Source: Fulvivirga aurantia | GTDB lineage: Bacteria > Bacteroidota > Bacteroidia > Cytophagales > Cyclobacteriaceae | Direction: 5' to 3' | DNA: 5,122 nucleotides | Assembly: GCF_009711475.1 (NCBI RefSeq) | Contig: NZ_SMMD01000644.1 | Span: 1-5,122 of the forward strand | Part shown: positions 1 to 5,122 of the stretch, piece by piece | Numbering within the stretch: the stretch's first letter is position 1 | Layout of the letters: each line of letters opens with the position of its first letter | Translations under genes and position numbers: made by a program | Notes under the pieces: generated by a model | The model's input: the letters and a program-made list of their open reading frames with translations, nothing else | The model's database searches: none | Told to the model about the DNA's origin: nothing

Positions 1-565
1 TTTTTTTTGCATAATCATTTAACTTTTCTTTCAACAGATTTCTGGCACGATGTAAACGGGAACGCACTGTACCTATTGGAATATCCAATATTTTGGCCAT
101 CTCATCGTACTTAAACCCTTCCAGATCACATAAAATGATCACAGTCCGAAAATCTACATCAAGTGAATTAAGTGCATTGGATATCTCGTCTCCTATCATA
201 TCCTGCACCGCATCAACCCTCAAATCTGTAGTGATAGACTCATCAACATCTTCAGAGTTGTAAAAAGTTTCAACTTCCTGATAATCTACTTTAGCAGGTT
301 GTTTACTCTTCTTTCTGAAGTCGTTAATAAAGCTATTTTTCAGTATTCGGAACAACCACGCTTTCGCATTAGTTCCTTGCTCGAACGACTGAATAAAGCG
401 ATAAGCTTTGAGATAAGTATCTTGTACAAGATCCTTAGCATCATCCTCATCGAAGGTCAATCTGTACGCAAAGTTATACATAGAATCTATATGCGGAAGA
501 AATTCGGTTTCAAAAACCCTTTCTTTCTCTGCCTTGGTATAACTTTGTCTTTGTTTCTCGGACAT
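1..565 (-). CDS. ECF-type RNA polymerase sigma factor (sigma-70 family), 3' end cut by window edge
   Basis: Reading the minus strand from the ATG at 565-563 gives 188 uninterrupted codons to the window edge. Sigma region 2 spans about residues 20-88, with the core-binding/-10 stretch DDAKDLVQDTYLKAYR (41-56) and the helix around AKAWLFRILKN (67-77). A variable acidic linker (about 91-120) follows. Region 4 spans about 125-186, with a helix-turn-helix ending in IPIGTVRSRLHRAR (162-175), typical of -35 recognition. Regions 1 and 3 are absent, as in ECF sigma factors, and these are usually about 170-200 residues, so only a few residues should be missing. An in-frame TAA at 598-596 with no other ATG between supports this start. 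There is no clear Shine-Dalgarno. The gene is transcribed away from the kinase at 769. Any anti-sigma partner would lie downstream, outside the window. The regulon cannot be inferred from the sequence. Confidence 0.94.
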   Translation of the reverse strand, partial: MSEKQRQSYTKAEKERVFETEFLPHIDSMYNFAYRLTFDEDDAKDLVQDTYLKAYRFIQSFEQGTNAKAWLFRILKNSFINDFRKKSKQPAKVDYQEVETFYNSEDVDESITTDLRVDAVQDMIGDEISNALNSLDVDFRTVIILCDLEGFKYDEMAKILDIPIGTVRSRLHRARNLLKEKLNDYAKK

Positions 566-768
566 TAGCTTAAATGTACTAATTATGGGAATAAATTAAG
601 TATTTTGATTTTTATTGTTGTCTATAACGTAAAAAACAGGTTTAGCTTTTACTTATATACGCAAATAATTACCAAAAGGGATGCCTATGTCTCATGCATG
701 ACACCAACCTGTGTTATAAGGCTAAATGAGGGGGTATTGTTTAACTAAACAAGCGATTTTTTAATAAT
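566..768. other. Divergent intergenic spacer between sigma factor and kinase genes
   Basis: This AT-rich, 203-base spacer must carry the promoters of both divergent genes. I found no exact TAnnTTTG element on either strand. The nearest matches are TAGCTTTT at 643-650 on the plus strand (7 of 8) and ATTATTTG on the minus strand (7 of 8, around 661-668), neither with a convincing -33 partner. A perfect 10-base palindrome, TCATGCATGA, lies at 692-701, and a short inverted repeat, GTTTA-AC-TAAAC, lies at 739-750. No hairpin with a T-tract and no small ORF with family features is visible. Confidence 0.6.
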
Positions 769-1494
769 TTGATTAGGAAAATAGATTATAAAGACTGGCA
801 ACTGATTACTACAGACAAACTATCTGAAAATCAGGCAAAAACCCTCTTTGATGCTATTGCCAACAAAAATTACACTACTACAGAACCTCTTAAAGTACAC
901 CACCGAAGCACTGTACTAAGAATTGCCTGGCAAAAACAGGATTTAGTACTCAAAATACCTACCGAAAAAAATACTAAACCCTGGATAAGGTTTATGACAT
1001 GGTTTAGAATGGGCGAGGCTCATAAAAATATAGCTGGCATGAATAAATTGTGGGATAAAGGAATAAAAACCACAGCTCCTTTATTGGCTGCAGAAAAACG
1101 TAATCTGGGCATGGTGGTAGATTCGTGGCTAGTTTATGAGTACCTAGATGGTACCACATGCCTCGATAAGGAAGAAACCTACCCACTAGTTGTGAAAAAG
1201 CTCACACAAATGCATGCTGCCAAGCTCCTCCATGGTGACCCTCAAATAAGAAATTTTATAGCTTATAAAGACGATATTTATGTAATCGATAGTAACCCTA
1301 AGCATGTGGGTTGGGCCTTTAGCCGTGCCTACGAGTGGGCCTACCTCAGAAAAAGTGCTCCGGGTATTGAAAATTACTTCGGAAAGATAAACAACTGGTG
1401 GCTTTATAGGTTTGCTTACTGGTATGACATTTACGAACGTAGATTTGTCAGAAACAGGAGAAAGGTAAAACGATTTTTATTAGGTCGGTCATAA
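769..1494 (+). CDS. RfaY-like lipopolysaccharide core kinase (small protein-kinase-fold protein)
   Basis: The 241-residue product resembles the RfaY/WaaY family, kinase-fold enzymes that phosphorylate heptose in the LPS inner core at the cytoplasmic face. Visible features are a nucleotide-binding lysine in VLKIP (K62), the basic segment after it (66-86, WIRFMTWFRMGEAHKN-like), a hinge-like VYEYLDG (122-128), the catalytic loop HGDPQIRNF (D157, N162) and the metal-binding Asp in VIDSNPK (D174, where classical kinases have DFG). The length fits the family (about 230 residues). The C-terminus (210-239) is aromatic and then strongly basic, suggesting contact with the inner membrane. The start appears to be TTG at 769: an in-frame TAA at 742-744 has no ATG or GTG after it, and the first internal ATG (residue 76) would remove K62. 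The exact acceptor sugar is not known; it could be heptose, Kdo or another core sugar. A general kinase-like protein of the Kdo-kinase clan is the alternative. Confidence 0.82.
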   Translation: MIRKIDYKDWQLITTDKLSENQAKTLFDAIANKNYTTTEPLKVHHRSTVLRIAWQKQDLVLKIPTEKNTKPWIRFMTWFRMGEAHKNIAGMNKLWDKGIKTTAPLLAAEKRNLGMVVDSWLVYEYLDGTTCLDKEETYPLVVKKLTQMHAAKLLHGDPQIRNFIAYKDDIYVIDSNPKHVGWAFSRAYEWAYLRKSAPGIENYFGKINNWWLYRFAYWYDIYERRFVRNRRKVKRFLLGRS

Positions 1495-1606
1495 ATTTTT
1501 ACCCATCCAGCCTGTTTAAAATTTTCACATAATTTATAATTAAAGTAAAATAATTAAATTTTAAAGCCTTTTATAATTTACTATTTTTGGCTGTCTAAGA
1601 TATACT
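1495..1606. other. AT-rich spacer between kinase gene and polyprenyl-arabinose cluster
   Basis: This 112-base gap is the longest between co-directional genes here and separates the kinase from the four-gene run. It is almost entirely A and T apart from a short GC-richer patch just after the kinase stop (1501-1513). I see no GC-rich hairpin followed by a T-tract, so no intrinsic terminator can be called. The candidate promoter listed separately lies near its right end, suggesting that the downstream cluster can be transcribed independently. Confidence 0.55.
1559..1589 (+). promoter_or_regulatory. Candidate Bacteroidota-type promoter for the four-gene cluster
   Basis: TATTTTTG at 1582-1589 is an exact match to the Bacteroidota primary-sigma -7 consensus TAnnTTTG. 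TTTT at 1559-1562, 19 bases upstream, is a three-of-four match to the -33 TTTG element. Transcription would begin near 1595, leaving only about 10-13 bases before the ATG at 1607. In such AT-rich DNA this match could be due to chance, so it is a prediction only. Confidence 0.42.
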
Positions 1607-2473
1607 ATGGTTTCTGCAATTAAGCTAATCAGACCCCAACAGTGGGTAAAAAATTTATTCCTACTGATTCCTATATTTTTTGCTGGAGAGATTCTTAACC
1701 AGGAATTTTTACTGCCAATCATACTGGGGATCGTGGCCTTTTCATTAGTGGCAAGTTCTATATACGTGATCAACGATATTCAGGATATAGAAGCTGACAG
1801 ACAGCACCCTAAGAAAAAATACAGACCACTTGCCAGTGGGCAAATCAGTAAAACTACAGGTTATATCATTTTTGTCCTTTTGGCCATACCAGGTTTGCTA
1901 CTGGGTGCCTATCTTGATATCAATTATTTATATATACTACTGTTCTACTTTTTCCTAAATATAGGCTACTCAGCAGGCCTTAAGAGAATATCTATTTTAG
2001 ATATGCTTATCGTTTCTGCGGGTTTCGTTTTGCGTACTGTATCAGGAGGTGTAATCGTAGACGTAGCTATTTCGCATTGGCTCCTCATCATGATTTTTCT
2101 GCTCTCTCTCTTTTTGGCTATAGCCAAAAGACGTGACGATGTATTGGTAATGCTAGAAAGTGGTGTTTCGGTAAGAAAATCTACCAAAAACTATAACCTG
2201 TACTTTATAGACTCAGCCCTAACTATGGTATCCGGTATCATCGTGGTAGCCTACCTGATGTATACTATCTCACCAGAAGTGCAGGAGCGAATCGACTTCA
2301 GTTATTTATACGCCACTTCAATATTTGTAATCACTGGCCTTATGCGGTATTTGCAAATTACACTGGTAGAAAAAAACAGTAGTTCTCCCGTGAGAGTTTT
2401 GTATACTGACCCATTCATACAAGCCACCCTTGGCCTTTGGGTTATTAGCTTTTTCATCATACTCTATATTTAA
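1607..2473 (+). CDS. UbiA-family polyprenyl-phosphate 5-phosphoribosyltransferase (Rv3806c/DprP-like)
   Basis: The 288-residue product is a multi-pass membrane protein with about eight or nine hydrophobic helices. It is predicted to transfer 5-phosphoribose from PRPP to a polyprenyl phosphate, the first step towards polyprenyl-phosphoryl-arabinose. The N-terminal RPQQWVKN (9-16), the metal/diphosphate motif NDIQDIEADR (56-65, Asp57/60/64), the YRPLASG loop (72-78), the second motif GYSAGLKR..LD (120-132) followed by SAGFVLRTVSGG (137-148), and the KRRDD loop (174-178) all match this subgroup as I know it from mycobacterial Rv3806c (302 residues), rather than quinone- or heme-type UbiA enzymes. 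The late MRYL segment (246-249) also fits. The ATG at 1607 follows an in-frame TAA at 1574-1576. The next gene starts 8 bases after its stop, so the two are surely co-transcribed. The lipid (probably undecaprenyl phosphate in this phylum) is inferred. Function rests strongly on the DprE1/DprE2 neighbours. Confidence 0.92.
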   Translation: MVSAIKLIRPQQWVKNLFLLIPIFFAGEILNQEFLLPIILGIVAFSLVASSIYVINDIQDIEADRQHPKKKYRPLASGQISKTTGYIIFVLLAIPGLLLGAYLDINYLYILLFYFFLNIGYSAGLKRISILDMLIVSAGFVLRTVSGGVIVDVAISHWLLIMIFLLSLFLAIAKRRDDVLVMLESGVSVRKSTKNYNLYFIDSALTMVSGIIVVAYLMYTISPEVQERIDFSYLYATSIFVITGLMRYLQITLVEKNSSSPVRVLYTDPFIQATLGLWVISFFIILYI

Positions 2474-2481
2474 AAAAAGCG

Positions 2482-3810
2482 ATGACAAAGATATCCGGCT
2501 GGGGCAACTACCCTATAATAGAAACAAAAGAAGCTTCTTTCGATAGAGCCAAAGAGGTTATAAATCTGATAAAGAGCAAAGACAGTTTTATCGCCAGAGG
2601 AAACGCACGGTCTTACGGAGACTCGGCATTGTACTCAAACACCATTTCTTCTCAGCGATATAATCGTATGCTTGCCTTCAACGAAGATGAAGGGATTTTC
2701 ACTTGTGAAGCAGGTGTTCTCTTTAGTGAAATACTCGATGTGGTAGTACCCAAGGGGTGGTTTTTGCCAGTAACCCCGGGCACAAAATTCATTACTGTAG
2801 GTGGTGCTATAGCCTCAGACATACATGGCAAAAATCATCATAAGGAGGGTTCTTTCTCACAGCACTTAATGCAATTTGAGCTTGCTTGTGCAGATGGCAC
2901 TGTAAAAACATGTAGTCGGGAAGAAAATAGCGACCTGTTTGAAGCAACCTGTGGGGGCATGGGGCTAACTGGTGTTATTTTAACAGCCACCTTTAAGCTT
3001 AAAGCAATTGAGACTGCATACATCAATCAGACTCAGACTAAGGCCAAAAATCTTGATGAAATCATTGATTTATTTCAGCAGCATGAAGCCGTCACGTATA
3101 GTATGGCCTGGATTGATTGTCTGAAAGGTGGAAAACAATTTGGCCGAAGTATTCTCATCACAGGTGAGCATGCTACAAAAGATGAGCTAAGTCAAAAACA
3201 GGCTAAGGCACCATTGCATTTACCTGAAAAGAAAAAATTAAACATCCCTTTCAACTTCCCTTCATTTGCCCTTAATGAGTTTAGCATAAAAGCTTTCAAT
3301 GCGCTTTACTATGCTAAAAATATCAGGCGAGTAAGTTCTTCGGTTATTCCCTACGAGCCGTTTTTCTACCCACTTGATGCGATACTCAATTGGAATAGAA
3401 TGTACGGCAAAAAAGGCTTTGTACAATACCAGTTCGTATTACCTTTAGAAACCAGCAAAAAAGGACTTACAGACATTTTAGAAAGAATCAGAAAAAAAGG
3501 ATTGGGGTCTTTTTTGGCAGTCTTAAAACTATTTGGCGAGCAGGAGGACCTCATCTCGTTTCCGATGAAAGGCTTCACATTAGCACTAGACTTCCCAATA
3601 AAAAAAGGACTTTTTGAGTTCCTCGATGAGCTCGACAAGGTAGTGGTAAGCTATGGAGGTAGAATTTATCTCACCAAAGATGCACGCATGGACGCCAAGG
3701 TGTTTTGGGAAACTTATCCGCATATTGACAAATTTGTAGACATTGTAAAAAAATATAACCCTCAGGGAAAATTCACATCTTTACAATCACAACGCCTCCT
3801 AATAAAATAA
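2482..3810 (+). CDS. dprE1: DprE1-like FAD-dependent decaprenylphosphoryl-ribose 2'-oxidase
   Basis: The 442-residue product (mycobacterial DprE1 is 461) should oxidise C2' of polyprenyl-phosphoryl-D-ribose to the 2'-keto form, the first half of the epimerisation to arabinose. An N-terminal FAD-binding domain of the VAO/PCMH type spans about 15-175, with ARGNARSYGDSA (38-49), TPGTKFITVGGAI (98-110) and DIHGKNHH (113-120, His115 and Lys117 corresponding to His132 and Lys134 in M. tuberculosis). The C-terminal substrate domain carries GFVQYQFVLP (312-321; Gln315 and Gln317 match Gln334 and Gln336), GFTLALDFPI (364-373) and YLTKDAR (396-402; Lys399 matches the active-site Lys418). The benzothiazinone-reactive cysteine (Cys387) is replaced by Ala368. 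No signal peptide or membrane helix is visible. The gene starts 8 bases after the UbiA stop, behind an A-rich stretch instead of a Shine-Dalgarno. A related sugar-alcohol or L-gulonolactone oxidase is the alternative but is unlikely given the motifs and neighbours. Confidence 0.93.
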   Translation: MTKISGWGNYPIIETKEASFDRAKEVINLIKSKDSFIARGNARSYGDSALYSNTISSQRYNRMLAFNEDEGIFTCEAGVLFSEILDVVVPKGWFLPVTPGTKFITVGGAIASDIHGKNHHKEGSFSQHLMQFELACADGTVKTCSREENSDLFEATCGGMGLTGVILTATFKLKAIETAYINQTQTKAKNLDEIIDLFQQHEAVTYSMAWIDCLKGGKQFGRSILITGEHATKDELSQKQAKAPLHLPEKKKLNIPFNFPSFALNEFSIKAFNALYYAKNIRRVSSSVIPYEPFFYPLDAILNWNRMYGKKGFVQYQFVLPLETSKKGLTDILERIRKKGLGSFLAVLKLFGEQEDLISFPMKGFTLALDFPIKKGLFEFLDELDKVVVSYGGRIYLTKDARMDAKVFWETYPHIDKFVDIVKKYNPQGKFTSLQSQRLLIK

Positions 3811-3841
3811 AAGGGCGTAGCACTTAAAAAAATCAGCTATT

Positions 3842-4573
3842 ATGAAATCTGTTTTAATACTTGGAGCAACATCTGATGTGGGCAAAGCACTTGCGCATGA
3901 ATATGCGGGCAATGGTTATGAGCTATACTTAGGTGGAAGAAATACCGAAGATATCAGCCCCATCTGCAACGACCTGAAAATAAAACATGAGGTCTCTGCT
4001 ACAGCATATACTTTCGATGCAATGAAGGTAGAAACTCATGATCAGCTTATAAGTAGCTTACCGAGCTTCCCTGATGTAGTTATATGCGTTTTTGGTTATT
4101 TAGGTGATCAGGAAAAAGCTCAGGAAAATTGGGACGTTGCTAATCAGATTATAGAAACTAATTACACCGGTGCTGCTTCAATTCTCGAGCGATTTGCTAA
4201 AAGTATGGAGCAAAACAAGTCCGGATCGATTGTAGGTATCAGTTCTGTAGCAGGTGAGAGAGGGCGACAGAGCAACTATTTTTATGGTTCAGCAAAGGCT
4301 GGTTTTACAGCCTATTTGTCAGGCCTGAGAAATCGACTCTTCCACTCAAATGTAAATGTGCTGACCGTAAAGCCTGGTTTCATAGACACAAAAATGACTG
4401 AGGGTATGGATTTACCAAAACCCCTTACAGCTTCACCACAACAGGTGGCTAAGGCCATTTACAAAGCAGAAAGAAAAGGAAAAGCCACCATTTATGTCTT
4501 AGGCATGTGGCGACTGATTATGTACATCATCAAATCGATTCCTGAATTTATATTTAAGCGACTAAAGCTGTGA
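3842..4573 (+). CDS. dprE2: DprE2-like short-chain dehydrogenase/reductase (keto-arabinose reductase)
   Basis: The 243-residue product (mycobacterial DprE2 is 254) is a classical short-chain dehydrogenase. It is predicted to reduce the 2'-keto product of the DprE1-like oxidase with NAD(P)H, giving polyprenyl-phosphoryl-D-arabinofuranose. Visible are the cofactor loop GATSDVG (8-14), Arg33 after the second strand (GGRN), FDA (58-60), the structural N107 in ETNYTG, S135 in ISSVAG and Y148-K152 in YFYGSAK, so the catalytic Asn-Ser-Tyr-Lys set is complete. The PGFIDTKMT stretch (178-186) is typical of the family. The tail (about 223-243, starting WRLIMYII and ending FKRLKL) is hydrophobic then basic and may dock the enzyme on the inner membrane or on its partner. 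It begins 31 bases after the dprE1-like gene, and its TGA overlaps the GTG start of the next gene. SDR sequences are hard to place alone, so the specific call relies on the neighbour. Confidence 0.9.
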   Translation: MKSVLILGATSDVGKALAHEYAGNGYELYLGGRNTEDISPICNDLKIKHEVSATAYTFDAMKVETHDQLISSLPSFPDVVICVFGYLGDQEKAQENWDVANQIIETNYTGAASILERFAKSMEQNKSGSIVGISSVAGERGRQSNYFYGSAKAGFTAYLSGLRNRLFHSNVNVLTVKPGFIDTKMTEGMDLPKPLTASPQQVAKAIYKAERKGKATIYVLGMWRLIMYIIKSIPEFIFKRLKL

Positions 4574-5122
4574 GGAAACTCGTATTATTTGATTTTGATG
4601 GCACGCTTACTTATAAAGATTCATTTTTAGAATTTATTAAATTCTACCATGGATCATTTAAGTTTTACCTTGGCTTTGCCTGGCATTTGCCATCTTTGGT
4701 TCTTTTCAAGCTCAAAATTATACCCAATTGGAAGGCTAAGGAGCTTATTATCTCTCACTTTTTTAGAGGAGAAGATTTAGAGAAGTTTAATAAAATAGGA
4801 GACACTTTTGCCTCAGAAGAAATACCAAAAATGTTGAGACCTAAAGCTGAGAAGAAGCTAGCCGCTCACATTGAGGCAGGTGATGAAATTTACCTTGTTT
4901 CGGCTTCTTGCGAAAACTGGTTGGCAAGTTGGTGTAAAGACAAGGGTATCGGGCTAATTGCTACCCGTCTTGAAGTTGTAAATGGTCAGATTACTGGCAA
5001 AATTGACGGAAAAAACTGCTACGGCCCTGAGAAAGAGTATAGAGTGAGAGAAGTGCTCGACCTCAATAAATATGCTGACATAACAGCTTACGGTGACAGC
5101 AGTGGAGACAAAGAATTGTTAG
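4570..5122 (+). CDS. HAD-superfamily subfamily IB phosphatase, 3' end cut by window edge; possible polyprenyl-phosphoribose phosphatase
   Basis: A GTG start at 4570-4572 opens 184 uninterrupted codons to the edge and overlaps the preceding TGA in a GTGA arrangement, implying translational coupling. The HAD core is clear: nucleophile motif I LFDFDGTL (6-13, Asp8 and Asp10), a helical cap (about 17-95, with a hydrophobic face around 31-53), motif II LVSAS (109-113, Ser111), ATRLEV (131-136), the motif III lysine in CYGPEK (K155) and the metal-binding AYGDSSGD (173-180, Asp176 and Asp180). This pattern is that of HAD-IB hydrolases related to phosphoserine phosphatase. Such proteins are usually about 200-230 residues, so roughly 20-40 are missing. 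From context I infer that it removes the 5-phosphate from polyprenyl-phosphoryl-5-phosphoribose, the role proposed for a PAP2-type protein (Rv3807c) in mycobacteria. Other phosphomonoester substrates are possible. No membrane helix is certain, although residues 31-53 could contact lipid. Confidence 0.88.
   Translation, partial: MRKLVLFDFDGTLTYKDSFLEFIKFYHGSFKFYLGFAWHLPSLVLFKLKIIPNWKAKELIISHFFRGEDLEKFNKIGDTFASEEIPKMLRPKAEKKLAAHIEAGDEIYLVSASCENWLASWCKDKGIGLIATRLEVVNGQITGKIDGKNCYGPEKEYRVREVLDLNKYADITAYGDSSGDKELL

Noticed and set aside
1..8. Run of eight T (eight A on the coding strand) at the window edge as a possible slippery frameshift site or terminator
   Set aside because: In the sigma factor frame it simply encodes lysines at the expected basic C-terminus, and the sequence beyond it is not visible, so neither reading can be supported.
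299..568. Open frame on the plus strand of 89 codons
   Set aside because: It lies antisense inside the sigma factor gene, which has clear sigma region 2 and 4 motifs; this frame shows no family features.
739..750. Inverted repeat GTTTA-AC-TAAAC ahead of the kinase gene as an operator or terminator
   Set aside because: The arms are only five AT-rich bases with no following T-tract, so it is too weak to call as a site.
3366..3638. Open frame on the minus strand of 90 codons, and similar shorter ones at 1004-1186, 1561-1773, 1966-2187 and 2838-3026
   Set aside because: All are antisense to, or largely overlap, well-supported genes; they have low-complexity, Ser- or Lys-rich content and no recognisable domain.
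3811..3841. Possible terminator or promoter between the dprE1-like and dprE2-like genes
   Set aside because: The 31-base gap has an A-tract but no hairpin and no TAnnTTTG element; it is best read as an ordinary spacer within the operon.

Overview
The window looks like chromosomal DNA of a Bacteroidota bacterium, most likely in or near the Cytophagales. Reasons: it is AT-rich, Shine-Dalgarno sequences are weak or absent before every start codon, there is an exact match to the Bacteroidota -7 promoter element (TAnnTTTG), and the sigma factor resembles the ECF sigma factors common in that phylum. The phylum call is an inference from these traits. No mobile element, tRNA, rRNA or CRISPR array is visible.

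Layout. Positions 1-565 (minus strand) hold the start and most of an ECF-type RNA polymerase sigma factor, cut by the left edge. A 203-base divergent spacer (566-768) follows. Then, on the plus strand, comes a small RfaY-like lipopolysaccharide-core kinase (769-1494, apparently starting at TTG). After a 112-base AT-rich spacer with a candidate promoter comes a tight four-gene run: a UbiA-family membrane phosphoribosyltransferase (1607-2473), a DprE1-like FAD oxidase (2482-3810), a DprE2-like short-chain reductase (3842-4573) and a HAD-IB phosphatase (4570 to the right edge, incomplete).

How the genes work together. The last four genes match, step for step, the route to polyprenyl-phosphoryl-D-arabinofuranose known from mycobacteria. 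The UbiA enzyme transfers 5-phosphoribose from PRPP to a polyprenyl phosphate. A phosphatase, here probably the HAD protein, removes the 5-phosphate. The DprE1/DprE2 pair then epimerises C2 of the ribose by oxidation to a keto intermediate followed by reduction. The product is a lipid-linked D-arabinofuranose donor for cell-surface glycans. Finding the whole set as one apparent operon in a Gram-negative Bacteroidota genome, next to an LPS-core kinase, suggests a D-arabinose-containing LPS, capsule, exopolysaccharide or glycoprotein. The arabinosyltransferase that would use the donor is not in the window.
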